NCBI RefSeq assembly: GCF_900167945.1
Contig: NZ_FUZA01000002.1
Coordinates: 1,550,001 to 1,614,000 of the forward strand
DNA: 64,000 bases
From: Dyadobacter psychrophilus
Lineage (GTDB): Bacteria; Bacteroidota; Bacteroidia; Cytophagales; Spirosomataceae
Direction: 5' to 3'
Under the pieces are notes generated by a model. That model did no database searches and was not told the DNA's origin. It saw only the letters and a list, made by a program, of their open reading frames with translations. Position 1 is the first letter of the stretch. Each line of letters opens with the position of its first letter. A program made the position numbers and the translations under genes. This document shows, in pieces, positions 41,687-50,960 of the stretch.

Positions 41687-42433
41687 CTACTTCAAACCTT
41701 TCCCCGTAGCGGCCCAGTAAATGCCTCCGTACAGGTGATCGAGGAATGATTGATCTGAGTAAACCAATCCGATGTGGCCCAGCCCGGTGTAGAATGCGCG
41801 GCCGCCGTCGTAGTTGTGATACCAGGCCATTGGGTGTTCTGCGCCCATTCCGGTGCCTTGGTTGGTTTTTGGATCGTATGATTTTTCGTCGAGTGTTATC
41901 AGGATTTTGAGGTCGTCGGCGTTGTATGGCTTTTTGTATTCGTACCATTCATCCGTCCAGAGGAGGCGTTTTGGGAAGCGCTCCAAGCCTGGGAAATTGC
42001 TGTCTTTTACGTCCAGAAATGCGGTTTGCTGTGCCGGGTGAGTTTTGAAATACATCCCTACCAACTTGCCATACCACGCCCAATCGTATTCCGTATCGGC
42101 CGCGGAGTGGATCCCTACGAAGCCTTTTCCGCTTTTGATGTATTTTTCAAATGTTGCCTGTTGTGCATCATTGAGAATGTCGCCCGTCGTGTTCAGAAAA
42201 ATGACGGCTGCATAATTGGCCAGTCCTTTTTCACTGAAAACATCTGCATTTTCCTGCCAGTCCACTGAGAAATTGTGGCGCGAAGCGAGGTTTCTGATTC
42301 CGGCAACGCCTTCGTGGATGGAAACGTGGTGAAAACCTGCTGTTTTGGTAAATAATAACACTTTAAACTGCTGCGCCTGGGCGTATGCCGCGCTCACAAT
42401 GACAAGAAGCAGTGGCAGTAATTTTTTGAACAT
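41687..42433 (-). CDS. ThuA domain protein (trehalose utilisation type), exported
   Basis: A 248-residue exported protein with a signal peptide ending YAQAQ and a class I glutamine-amidotransferase-like ThuA fold: VLLFTKTAGFHHVSIHEGV, AVIFLNTTGDILN, GFVGIHSAADTEYDWAWYGKLVG, HPMAWYHNYDGGRAFYTGLGH. ThuA of rhizobia takes part in trehalose breakdown; in Bacteroidota ThuA proteins are frequent in glycan loci, often beside Gfo/Idh/MocA enzymes and cytochromes, and act as unproven sugar-binding or hydrolase-like proteins. It follows the BNR-4 gene, 74 nt downstream, on the same strand. Confidence 0.92.
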   Translation of the reverse strand: MFKKLLPLLLVIVSAAYAQAQQFKVLLFTKTAGFHHVSIHEGVAGIRNLASRHNFSVDWQENADVFSEKGLANYAAVIFLNTTGDILNDAQQATFEKYIKSGKGFVGIHSAADTEYDWAWYGKLVGMYFKTHPAQQTAFLDVKDSNFPGLERFPKRLLWTDEWYEYKKPYNADDLKILITLDEKSYDPKTNQGTGMGAEHPMAWYHNYDGGRAFYTGLGHIGLVYSDQSFLDHLYGGIYWAATGKGLK

Positions 42434-42507
42434 AATGTTTTGGGATTCGGTGTTTAAACGGGGAATTTCTGTTTACTATTAAAACAAGAGTGGCGTGAAA
42501 TATACTT

Positions 42508-43824
42508 TTAGCGAGATGTCAATTCTTTCCAGACAATGCGCGTGTCGTAATCGGTATAATGCACATACTTGTGGTTTTGCATCCATAACAGAATGTTTTT
42601 GTCGCCCTTCTTTTTGTAACGCGGGATCACGGGGCGCACATTATCCAGCTTCGAATCCCTGGTAACGGGCGTTATTTTCCAGGTTTTGCCGAGATCTTTC
42701 GTTTCGCCTTTCGAGATCTCAAACACATTATTAACCTCATGTGAAAAATAGACAATGGAAGGTTCGAGCGGATCGATGGTAAGGCCGCCGGAATAGTTCT
42801 CTTCACGTTCTTTTTTGCCCTCGGGCGTTTGCGGAAACCATTTCCCGGAGTCGATCAGATGATGGTCATTCCATTTTTTACCATCAAAAACGGTGTAATA
42901 ATATTGATGGTTTTCATTGGTCGGGTAACGCGTGTAAGCGACAACGGGTCTTCCTTTCTGGTCGATTACAATGTCAAATATCCAGGCCTTGCCGGTTTCA
43001 GGCGTGGCTTTGTAAACAACCGTGGCATCGGACGGGTGGAATGGCAGCTGGTCAATGTTCGCGATTTTTGTGCCGTCTGCGCGCCAGAAAGCGCCTTTTT
43101 CGTAATAGCAATAGTAAACAGAATTCAGCGGTTCGGCATTGGGATGACCGTCTGTAAAAATGAGATGGATTTTTGATTTGCCATCGGAATAATATTTAAC
43201 ATAAGGCCGGTTATTGGTATCCAAAGCCTTCGAAGTGATCACCACAACCGGATCAGACCATGTTTTGCCGTTGTCGGTAGATGTGATGAAATTTGGCTTG
43301 AAACCCACCCAACGGCCGAAACTGTACACCTTGTTATTTTCCGAACTTAATACAAACGGATTGGCGTAAGTGTAAGTCTCGCGCTTGAATTTGGCTAGCA
43401 ACGCGGCTGTTTGTGGCTTAAAGACGATTGAATCAGAGAATGTTGTGATGTCCAGTGGTTTTAAAGTAGTATTCTGGATCACGCCCATTGCGTCTTTGCT
43501 TCCGCCGTGCCATGTGTATTGGGTTAAAATGGTTTTGTCCGGCAGTTGCAGAAAAGCCGGATTGTCGTGATCATCGATTTCCAGCTTGGTATAGAGCGTT
43601 TTCTGAACCGTTTTTCCGGATTTAAGATCCAGGGAAGCCGCAACGATATCGCCTGATTTGGTCACCCAGCCGGTGACGACTTGCCCGTTTTTATCGTTGG
43701 TATAAATGGCGCGCGGATCGCTGAACCAGCACCAGGCGCCGTCTTCGGTCAATGCAGACACATTTTGAGCTTGAATTTTGCCGGCTAAGCAAATCAATAC
43801 CAACATCAAGACGCGGATTTTCAT
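42508..43824 (-). CDS. BNR-4 repeat protein (sialidase-like propeller), exported
   Basis: A 438-residue protein with a signal peptide (LVLICLAGKIQAQN) and a six-bladed propeller with BNR/Asp-box-like motifs (STDNGKTWSDPV, LGKTWKIT). It fits the BNR_4 family, which includes some polysaccharide lyases (PL24/PL25) and many uncharacterised glycan proteins. DGAWCWFSDPRAIYT and ENYSGGLTIDPL are the family's conserved stretches. It probably binds or cuts a polysaccharide outside the cytoplasm; catalytic residues were not assigned. It lies between the methyltransferase and ThuA genes on the same strand. Confidence 0.85.
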   Translation of the reverse strand: MKIRVLMLVLICLAGKIQAQNVSALTEDGAWCWFSDPRAIYTNDKNGQVVTGWVTKSGDIVAASLDLKSGKTVQKTLYTKLEIDDHDNPAFLQLPDKTILTQYTWHGGSKDAMGVIQNTTLKPLDITTFSDSIVFKPQTAALLAKFKRETYTYANPFVLSSENNKVYSFGRWVGFKPNFITSTDNGKTWSDPVVVITSKALDTNNRPYVKYYSDGKSKIHLIFTDGHPNAEPLNSVYYCYYEKGAFWRADGTKIANIDQLPFHPSDATVVYKATPETGKAWIFDIVIDQKGRPVVAYTRYPTNENHQYYYTVFDGKKWNDHHLIDSGKWFPQTPEGKKEREENYSGGLTIDPLEPSIVYFSHEVNNVFEISKGETKDLGKTWKITPVTRDSKLDNVRPVIPRYKKKGDKNILLWMQNHKYVHYTDYDTRIVWKELTSR

Positions 43825-43835
43825 ATTTTATCTGA

Positions 43836-44618
43836 TTATAATTCAGTGATTCCGCCATCATTCGCGGCAAATGGGTGTTCCTCCTTTTTCTTAAAACGGG
43901 ACATGAAAGACTCAAACCAGGTCTCTTTCTTCAATTCCGTTGGTTCGTAAGGCTTTATTGTCTTTTTACCAATTTGCTTGTGAAACGGCTTTTTGCGCAG
44001 TTGCTTTTCGAAAACGACAATAGAATCGTAGAATGCAATGCTGTTAATGTGATCGGTTATTTCATTGATAGTCACCTTACTTTTATCGATAACGTGACTG
44101 TCATAGAGCGAGTCAACCAGGTGTTTGGACTGTTCAATGAATGAGTTCGGATTTTTGAGGCCGCCATGAAATTCGGCCCAATAGGAAGTGTGCGTATCCT
44201 CAACCAGATACAAACCACCTTCTTTCACCTTCATATAAAGGGTTTCAAACGACACACGCTGCTGATTCATCGTATGCCCGCCATCGTCGATAATGAAGTC
44301 GAGCTCAGGCAATTGGCTGGCAACATTTTCTAAAAACGCCTTGTCACTCTGAGAGCCAATAAAGATCGTTGTGTTTTCTTCTTCTAACTTTTTACAATCG
44401 GGGTTAATGTCGATGGCATAGACATGCACATTTGCTCCGAAATATTTTTTCCAAAGCTGCATCGAACCGCCATGCGAAATGCCGATTTCCAGCATATTAA
44501 CCTTCTGACCACGATATTTAGCGAAATATTTTTCATAAATATCAAAATAATGGTCCCACTTATGGATCAGATTTCCACGGTGGCTGTAAAAAAGATCTCT
44601 CAAAGATTCATTGTGCAT
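43836..44618 (-). CDS. Class I SAM methyltransferase (CmcI/MDPS-like)
   Basis: A 260-residue cytoplasmic protein. The SAM site is NMLEIGISHGGSMQLWKKYF, then VYAIDINPDCKK, and LDFIIDDGGHTMNQQ, where the IDDGGH block marks CmcI-like and Methyltransf_24 proteins that methylate sugars or small metabolites. GGLYLVEDTHTSYW follows. The N-terminal part (SLRDLFYSHRGNLIHKWDHYFDIYEK) resembles the start of macrocin O-methyltransferase-type and glycan-modifying enzymes. It is just upstream of the BNR-4 gene (12 nt between), so it may modify a sugar in the same pathway, an inference from position. Confidence 0.87.
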   Translation of the reverse strand: MHNESLRDLFYSHRGNLIHKWDHYFDIYEKYFAKYRGQKVNMLEIGISHGGSMQLWKKYFGANVHVYAIDINPDCKKLEEENTTIFIGSQSDKAFLENVASQLPELDFIIDDGGHTMNQQRVSFETLYMKVKEGGLYLVEDTHTSYWAEFHGGLKNPNSFIEQSKHLVDSLYDSHVIDKSKVTINEITDHINSIAFYDSIVVFEKQLRKKPFHKQIGKKTIKPYEPTELKKETWFESFMSRFKKKEEHPFAANDGGITEL

Positions 44619-44661
44619 GGCGTAGTCAAGTGGTTTTTACAAATGTAACCGCTTCCCATCT

Positions 44662-45027
44662 TTAAACAAATGCATGCCTTTTCATATCCTTAAAAGCCCA
44701 TTCTGCCATGGCATTGATCACTGGTTCGAGATCCCGGCCCGAATCTGTAAGCGTGTAAGTCACATAAGGCGGCACAACCGGCTTGGCTTCGCGGATCAAT
44801 AACTTGTCGCTTTCGAGCTGTTTCAAATGCTGAATGAGCATTTTCTCCGTAATGTGCGGCATAGCCTTCTTAATCTCCGAATAGCGCTTGCTGCCCGCCA
44901 GCAGGTGAAACAAAATAATGGGTTTCCAATGTCCGCCGATCTTATTCATCACATAAGTGACCGGGCATTCCTGCAACACGATCTCCCGGTTGGCATTGTA
45001 CGTCGAGCTTTCTTTGACCTTTGTCAT
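44662..45027 (-). CDS. HxlR family winged-helix regulator
   Basis: A 121-residue regulator with the MarR-like winged helix of HxlR/YodB: Cys21 in ECPVTYVMNKIGG, WKPIILFHLLAGSKRYSEIKKAM, ITEKMLIQHLKQLESDKLL and YTLTDSGRDL. A Cys at this place acts as an oxidant sensor in YodB, HypR and QorR. The gene is divergent from a NmrA-type oxidoreductase with direct repeats between, a common QorR/QorB-like layout, so it probably represses that gene until a reactive electrophile oxidises it. Confidence 0.93.
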   Translation of the reverse strand: MTKVKESSTYNANREIVLQECPVTYVMNKIGGHWKPIILFHLLAGSKRYSEIKKAMPHITEKMLIQHLKQLESDKLLIREAKPVVPPYVTYTLTDSGRDLEPVINAMAEWAFKDMKRHAFV

Positions 45028-45043
45028 TGATACATACTTTGGG

Positions 45044-45082
45044 GTAAGTACTTGTCTAAAAGTAAGTACAAATATAGCTTTG
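45044..45082 (+). promoter_or_regulatory. HxlR operator repeats overlapping the NmrA promoter
   Basis: GTAAGTAC occurs twice in direct orientation at 45044-45051 and 45062-45069, 18 nt apart. TTG (45052-45054) and TAGCTTTG (45075-45082), 20 nt apart, form a good Bacteroidota promoter for the NmrA gene that starts at 45108. The second repeat lies between the two promoter boxes, so a bound HxlR dimer would block RNA polymerase. Confidence 0.65.
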
Positions 45083-45107
45083 CAACATCATTAAACAAAA
45101 AAAGAAC

Positions 45108-45998
45108 ATGAAATATATCATCACAGGGTCACTAGGAAATATCAGCAGACCTGTTACCAAAAACTTAGTCGCAGCAGGACACGACGTAACCGTTATCAGC
45201 AGCAGTGCAGATAAAAAATCAGAAATCGAATCGCTGGGCGCAACAGCCGCCATCGGCTCTGTAACCGACGCCGGATTTTTGAAAACCACATTTCAAAATG
45301 CAGACGTAGCTTATTTAATGATCCCAAGCAGCTTTGCACTCACTGACTACGCAGCATTCCAGCTGGAAGTTGCTGACAAATATTTAGACGCATTAAAAAG
45401 CAGCAACATCAAACACGTCGTGCTGCTCAGCAGCTTGGGCGCACAGATGCGGAAAGGTGCCGGGCCGATCGATGCATTGGGATATCTGGAAGAAAAATTA
45501 CCCGAACTGCCTGATCTTAATGTCAATTTCCTCCGCCCCTCCTACTTCTTCTCAAACCTGTTCAGCCTCGCCGGAATGATCAAACACGCGGGCATTGCAG
45601 GAAACAATTTCGGCGATACAGATGAAAAACTGGTGTTAACACACACCGACCACATTGCCGAAGTGGCAACGGATGCACTACTGCATCTCTTCACAGGAAA
45701 AAACATCACAAACATTGCCAACGACGAACGCCACCCGAGCGAAATCGCAGCAGTCTTAGGTAACGCCGTTGCCAAACCAAACACGCCCTGGATCACGTTT
45801 TCCGACGATGATGCCTACAAAGGAATGCTAGGCGCAGGCCTGAATGAAAGCTTCGCCAAACTCTATCTGGCTATGGGACAAGCTCTCAGGAGTGGTAAAA
45901 TGCAGGAGGAATATTGGAAAAACCGGCCGGAGAAGTTGGGTGATTATAAATTGGAAGATTTCGCTAAGGAGTTTGCCGGGGCGTACGCGGGAGCTTAA
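45108..45998 (+). CDS. NmrA-type NAD(P)-binding oxidoreductase (QorB-like)
   Basis: A 296-residue atypical short-chain dehydrogenase. It starts KYIITGSLGNISRPVTKNLV, a Rossmann dinucleotide motif, then VISSSADKKSEIESLGAT and VAYLMIPSS. The middle (KHVVLLSSLGAQMRKG, LNVNFLRPSYFFSNL) fits NmrA/quinone-reductase-like proteins that lack the classical YxxxK. Such proteins use NAD(P)H to reduce quinones or act as redox sensors. Divergent from the HxlR regulator with operator repeats between, so it is likely induced by electrophile stress. Confidence 0.92.
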   Translation: MKYIITGSLGNISRPVTKNLVAAGHDVTVISSSADKKSEIESLGATAAIGSVTDAGFLKTTFQNADVAYLMIPSSFALTDYAAFQLEVADKYLDALKSSNIKHVVLLSSLGAQMRKGAGPIDALGYLEEKLPELPDLNVNFLRPSYFFSNLFSLAGMIKHAGIAGNNFGDTDEKLVLTHTDHIAEVATDALLHLFTGKNITNIANDERHPSEIAAVLGNAVAKPNTPWITFSDDDAYKGMLGAGLNESFAKLYLAMGQALRSGKMQEEYWKNRPEKLGDYKLEDFAKEFAGAYAGA

Positions 45999-46006
45999 TA
46001 AAACAC

Positions 46007-46042
46007 AAAAGCGACCCATAAATTGCCAAGGGTCGCTTTTGC
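46007..46042. terminator. Bidirectional terminator
   Basis: AAAAGCGACCC (46007-46017) pairs with GGGTCGCTTTT (46030-46040), 11 bp, with A and T runs at the ends. It separates the NmrA gene from the convergent PVC-type cytochrome gene. Confidence 0.85.
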
Positions 46043-46069
46043 TTTAAACATTAATTAACTACTCGCCAA

Positions 46070-49000
46070 TCACTTCCCCATCCGCAACCGCGTCTGCGCG
46101 CTGCCGTCTGCGTCTTTCAACTCGATCTTCAAACCGCCATCCTTTACCACGCCCCGATCAATAACCAGCGTAATCTGCTGGATTCCCGGGCTTAGTGGGG
46201 CCGTAATGTTCTCGCCGGACATTTTCACTGGTTTATTGGCGATGTAAGCACTTATTCCGTTTGAAATGTTTGACGTCAATGTCACATTGCCTTTTGTTAG
46301 CACTTCAATGTCAAATCGCACAATACTGAATGATTTTCCGGCTGTAGTTTCTACGACCGGCACTTCGTCTAGTGGTAATTCGCCGGAAACCTTGCTGTAA
46401 ACCGGAGCGTAAGTGACTTTTGCGTTTTTGTTTACAGTAAACGCGCCTTCACTCATTTTGCTGGCTGTTTGCTTGTCGGCAGTAACGCTTTCCCATCGTC
46501 TTACGAACCTGGTATTGGGAACGCGGAAATCGCCTGACTCTCCCATTTTTGTCAGGAAGCCGACGAGATTGATAAACTCAGTCTGGTCGAGGCTGGCGGT
46601 AAGGCCGGGAGGCATCAGGGAGCCTGGGACTTTCTCCATTACCTGTAATTGGCTTTTGGCAATGGAAACTTCCTTACCCGTCACGTCACGTATAATCACC
46701 TCCGATGCACCGTCGCTAGCCAGGTAACCCAACATTTCTGAGCCATCTTTCTTCACCACCCGTTTCAGATCATAACCTTCTTTGATTGACAAATTAGGAT
46801 ACAAAATAGAACGAATGATCGTTTCCGGCGGCGAACTCGTTCCTAAGCTGCTCAAATCCGGCCCGATCAATCCGCCCGCTCCGCCAATGGCGTGACAAGT
46901 CGTGCAGCTAGCCTCTACGCGACGGAAAATTTGCTCTCCTTTTGCAGGATCACCTTTTTCTCTCACCAGTTTCGCAAGTCCGGCAATCTGATCATCATTC
47001 AAATCCTGTGGCATTTTCTGAGTCGGCATCGAACCACCTGAGGCTTCCAATGCTTTTTTCAGCGCAAGCATTTCGTCAATGTTCTGGCGCGTCCAGCCCG
47101 CGCGCGTTTGCACGAGTCGGCGACCGGCTTTTGCGGTGGCTTCCGGGATTTTCTTGGCGGCAATGGCGTCGGCTAATGCCGCTGCTCCCGGATTTGTGGA
47201 GATAAATGCCATGAAAAGGTCGCTCATATCCGTGTCTGCTGGCAATGTCCGCATAAGTTCTGTTCCTATGCGTGCCGCTTCTTTCGGGTCCAGTTTGGCC
47301 AGTTGCGCTGCTGCGATCATCCGCACTTCCGGTGCATTTTTAGCGCCCGTCATGTCAACCGTCAGTTTTGTTGCCTTATCCTTGTCAACGGCTGTCAGCG
47401 ACGCCAATGCGGCTCTCTTTGTGTTCGGTGTTCCTGTCTGGATCAAACCGGTAAGGCGATCATTCAGCTGTGTCAGCTTCCAAAGTCCGATCAACCGGAT
47501 TGCGCTCAGGCTTACGGCTTCATCGTCATTTCCAATAAAATTGGCGATGCGCTCCGGCGACTTGTCTGGCTTCACATTCCGCTGGCCAGCAGCATCTTCC
47601 AATGCGGCGAGCTGTGCAGCAACATTCTTATCTTTATTTGTTAATGCCAGATCCAGCAACATATTCAGGTCTGACGGCTGTCCTAACCTTGCAATGCTCG
47701 TTAGCACATCTTTTTGATAACCCTCAGGCACATCGCCTTTCTGGTAAAGCTGAACAAGCAGCGAAGCCGCCTCGGGACTTGTGGCCGACTTCAATGCATA
47801 AGCCGTTTTCTTGGCATCGCCCAACAGGTTCGGGTCCGTATTCAGTTTTGCAAGCCATATCGGCTCCAATTCACGCACAGTTTGCCACAATGCAAAATCC
47901 AGGAACTCATCCATTTGGCCATCCAGAACCGACAATGCATTCTTGGCAGCATCAGCCGTTTTGGTTTTCCGCAATGCAATGACTGCTTCCATTCTCACCT
48001 GCGCATGTTCGTCTTTTACAGCCTTAGCAAGCAAGGTGGGCACATTCTGCACTTTTGGAAACCACAATTCCAGCGCCCGCAACGCTGCTGCGCGTGCATT
48101 ATGGCTTTTTGCATTCAACAATTCCAGTAAAATCGGCTGATTAAACGTTTCAAGCGTCTGATAAACCCAAAGCGCTTCCAGCAAATTATGCTCGTAATTC
48201 GCATCATTTTTGTCCAAACCCTGCACCCACTTTTCCAGAGCAGGGACCACTTCTTTTGCACCTTTTGCCTTCAAAACCTGCTTAGCCTGCAAGCGAGTCC
48301 ATTCTTCCGGTAATTTCAATGATTCCAAAAGTTCGGCTGTGCTGGCTTTGGCCAGCTGTGGCTTGGTAACAAGCGGACGGTTCTTCGCCACGATCCGCCA
48401 GATACGACCATGCTGCTGGTCACGGCGCGGGTCGTGAAAATCCACTTCACCGTGCTGAATGATAGGGTTATACCAGTCGGCCACGTATATCGCGCCATCC
48501 GGGCCCACGTTGATATCCACAGGACGGAATGCAACATTGTCCGTCCACATGAGGTCGTCTGCTTGTTTTGAAGCGTAGCCTGCACCTTGTTCTTCGAGTT
48601 TGAAACTGTTGATGCGGTTGGCACGGAAGTCGTTCGTGATCATTCTGCCTTGCCATGCGTCGGGCAAATGTTTACCCGAAACCACGTCCAAGCCGCTGTG
48701 TTTGGGCTGGCCCGGATTGAGGCCCCGCATGATGCGCGCTGCACCCGGGGCGGTTACAAATGTTGCTCCCGGAAAACCGTAGTTAATACCCTCTCCGCCT
48801 GCTCCATCCGTCAGGAACGATTGTCCCCAGCGGTCAAATTGCAATCCCCACGGATTTACTAAGCCCTTCGCATACACTTCCATGTCCAGGTTACGCGTAT
48901 TGAGCGCCCACACGCCGCCGCCTTCCAGCCGTTTTATGCCAAAAGGCGTCTCCACGTGACTGTAAATGTAAATTGACTGGTTGAAATACATTCTTCCTTC

Positions 49001-49528
49001 CGGCCCCCAGCGGAACGTATGGATCAAATGGTGCGTGTCACCCGTTCCGAAACCGTTGAGTACGCGGCGTTTTTTATCCGCTTTTCCATCGCCGTCCGTG
49101 TCCGAGAAATGGAGAATTTCGGTTGAATTGGCTACATATACGCCGCCATCACCCGGCAAAATTCCGGTTGGCTGAATAAGTCCTTCGGCAAAAACGGTTG
49201 ACTTGTCGGCTTTACCGTCCCCGTCTGTATCTTCCAGAACAAAGATCTTGTCATTGGCGGATTCGCCCGTTTTTAAATGCGGATAAACTGTGCTGCTCAC
49301 GACCCATAAGCGCCCTTCTGCGTCCCAGTTCATCTGGATCGGCTTGGCAACCATCGGGTCGGAGGCGAATAGTGTAACTTCAAATCCCTCGGCCACTTTG
49401 AAGGAAGCCAGTTCTTTCTGAACATCGGGATCGGGATCCTCCTTAATGTTCTGAACCTTGTTAGAAGAGGTGGTAAGCAGGATCGTCGCCATCAGCGTCG
49501 CTCCGTATAGTAACTTGGTTGCTTTCAT
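46070..49528 (-). CDS. PVC-type heme-binding CxxCH protein (membrane-bound dehydrogenase-like)
   Basis: A protein of about 1152 residues. The N-terminal part (from 40) is a six-bladed glucose-dehydrogenase-like propeller with FAEGLIQPTGILPGDGGVYV, and the Asp-rich DTDGDGKADK calcium loops. The middle (about 480-800) is a row of HEAT-like helical repeats (NARAAALRALELWF, HAQVRMEAVIALRK). The heme motif ASCTTCHAIGG lies near 872, then a Pirellula/Verrucomicrobium-type heme domain, and a C-terminal sugar-binding-like beta domain. Such proteins are frequent in Planctomycetes-type and Bacteroidota glycan loci and are thought to oxidise sugars. Met8 (49528) starts the hydrophobic segment; an upstream Met at 49549 is an alternative. 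Confidence 0.9.
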   Translation of the reverse strand: MKATKLLYGATLMATILLTTSSNKVQNIKEDPDPDVQKELASFKVAEGFEVTLFASDPMVAKPIQMNWDAEGRLWVVSSTVYPHLKTGESANDKIFVLEDTDGDGKADKSTVFAEGLIQPTGILPGDGGVYVANSTEILHFSDTDGDGKADKKRRVLNGFGTGDTHHLIHTFRWGPEGRMYFNQSIYIYSHVETPFGIKRLEGGGVWALNTRNLDMEVYAKGLVNPWGLQFDRWGQSFLTDGAGGEGINYGFPGATFVTAPGAARIMRGLNPGQPKHSGLDVVSGKHLPDAWQGRMITNDFRANRINSFKLEEQGAGYASKQADDLMWTDNVAFRPVDINVGPDGAIYVADWYNPIIQHGEVDFHDPRRDQQHGRIWRIVAKNRPLVTKPQLAKASTAELLESLKLPEEWTRLQAKQVLKAKGAKEVVPALEKWVQGLDKNDANYEHNLLEALWVYQTLETFNQPILLELLNAKSHNARAAALRALELWFPKVQNVPTLLAKAVKDEHAQVRMEAVIALRKTKTADAAKNALSVLDGQMDEFLDFALWQTVRELEPIWLAKLNTDPNLLGDAKKTAYALKSATSPEAASLLVQLYQKGDVPEGYQKDVLTSIARLGQPSDLNMLLDLALTNKDKNVAAQLAALEDAAGQRNVKPDKSPERIANFIGNDDEAVSLSAIRLIGLWKLTQLNDRLTGLIQTGTPNTKRAALASLTAVDKDKATKLTVDMTGAKNAPEVRMIAAAQLAKLDPKEAARIGTELMRTLPADTDMSDLFMAFISTNPGAAALADAIAAKKIPEATAKAGRRLVQTRAGWTRQNIDEMLALKKALEASGGSMPTQKMPQDLNDDQIAGLAKLVREKGDPAKGEQIFRRVEASCTTCHAIGGAGGLIGPDLSSLGTSSPPETIIRSILYPNLSIKEGYDLKRVVKKDGSEMLGYLASDGASEVIIRDVTGKEVSIAKSQLQVMEKVPGSLMPPGLTASLDQTEFINLVGFLTKMGESGDFRVPNTRFVRRWESVTADKQTASKMSEGAFTVNKNAKVTYAPVYSKVSGELPLDEVPVVETTAGKSFSIVRFDIEVLTKGNVTLTSNISNGISAYIANKPVKMSGENITAPLSPGIQQITLVIDRGVVKDGGLKIELKDADGSAQTRLRMGK

Positions 49529-49588
49529 ATTTTTGGAGGCAGCTCGCAACTGCCTGTATAATTTTTGATAAATATCATTTGTAATGGG

Positions 49589-50818
49589 TTAATCCATCTT
49601 TCTCAACTCATAAACCACTTCCTTCGGCTCGCTGTTGAGAATGATCTGGCCTTCGAGCCATTTAATCAGAATATTCTGTTCTTCAAGCCCTTTCACGTGA
49701 CGTCCTTGTTCGTAGCGGCGGAAGCCAATAATGTAAGTTTGGTTCAAAGGGCGATATTGAAAAAAGTGTAACTCGTTCTTCTTCAAAATCATATTGCGTA
49801 TTTCAGCGACCTGTGCAAATTGTGGCCCCTGCTTTATTTCAACACCTTTTTCCCATTCCTTTGCAGATGCCGAGGCAACCTGGTTGTTTTCCGAAACCAA
49901 TGTGTAGTAACCTTTTTTGAGTCCGGATATCCTCACTATCCGGGCGTTGTCAACTATCCAGCTGGCCGACTTTGGTGATGGCAACGGCAGATATTTATTA
50001 TCGACCGCGAATTTTGCTAAAACGCCTTCCTCGTCAGGGGTCAGGGACCGGCCGTTGGAAACCTCGGCTTTGTTATTTGACATTGTAATGCCCGTCGTGG
50101 CTTTCGCTGCATCCAGGCCCAATGCTTTTTCAAGCGTTGTTGCGAGGTAATAGTAGCCCAGTTCGTTCAGATGCACAGTGTTTTCAATGATCGACTCCTT
50201 TTTGCTGGTGTTCAAAATCGGATTATAAATGTCGATAAATTGCTTGTTACGTTGTGAAGCGACTTCTGAAATGGCTTTGGAATACAATTCAAGATCGGCA
50301 TTGCGCTGGTCGATGCGTTGCGCAGTGTCACTGGAAACAACTGGAATTGTAGATAGTAATACGGCTTTTGCTCCTAATTCTTCAATTTTGTCCAGAAGTT
50401 TGTTCAAACCTTCTTTAAAATGTGGAACTCCGGCCCGGCCATCCTGTGCTTCCACACCTCCATAACCCAGAAAAACAACCGTAGGCTGTGTTTTGGTGAT
50501 GTCTTCCATCAAATGTTCGTAAGGTGTCGGCGGATTGGTGTAAGTGCTTCTCGCCTCTCCCCAAACATTGTCGCCCGTCCAGCCCAGGTTCCTGAACGTT
50601 ACGCCTTTATCAGCAAAACGCGTGGTAAGGGCCAGTTCCAGATAACCATATTGGAAATCATTCTCGAAAATGGAATTCCCTAGAAATACGACGCGATCCC
50701 CGTCTTTCAGGGTGAAAGCTTCGTTGGATTTTGTTTGGGCGGAAGCGGAAGGGATTGGTAATGTACTGAATAAGAATAAAATATAGCCAAAAACAGCGGC
50801 TACTCGGGTCTTTCTCAT
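49589..50818 (-). CDS. SGNH/GDSL-type hydrolase, exported
   Basis: A 409-residue exported protein (signal peptide to SASAQ). Block I is VVFLGNSIFE, with a Ser in the nucleophile place but Asn for the Asp of GDS; block II NLGWTGDNVWG (Gly/Asn oxyanion), block III FLGYGGVEAQ (Gly for the usual Asn after GxN), block V VHLNELGYYYL with the His. SGNH enzymes remove acetyl or other ester groups from sugars; the altered blocks II and III make strong activity uncertain. The C-terminal 130 residues form a separate beta-rich domain. It is 40 nt upstream of the cytochrome gene and surely co-transcribed. Confidence 0.88.
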   Translation of the reverse strand: MRKTRVAAVFGYILFLFSTLPIPSASAQTKSNEAFTLKDGDRVVFLGNSIFENDFQYGYLELALTTRFADKGVTFRNLGWTGDNVWGEARSTYTNPPTPYEHLMEDITKTQPTVVFLGYGGVEAQDGRAGVPHFKEGLNKLLDKIEELGAKAVLLSTIPVVSSDTAQRIDQRNADLELYSKAISEVASQRNKQFIDIYNPILNTSKKESIIENTVHLNELGYYYLATTLEKALGLDAAKATTGITMSNNKAEVSNGRSLTPDEEGVLAKFAVDNKYLPLPSPKSASWIVDNARIVRISGLKKGYYTLVSENNQVASASAKEWEKGVEIKQGPQFAQVAEIRNMILKKNELHFFQYRPLNQTYIIGFRRYEQGRHVKGLEEQNILIKWLEGQIILNSEPKEVVYELRKMD

Positions 50819-50960
50819 GCATTCTGGGTTTAGGATTATTATTTATAATCTATAAAGGAGAATGCTGAGATAAGCTAACCGTTGAATATCATAAATTAAA
50901 TGCCCACACAGCAGTTCTCAAACCGGCTAAGGCTAAGCTGTATGGGCATCGGATTGAAAA

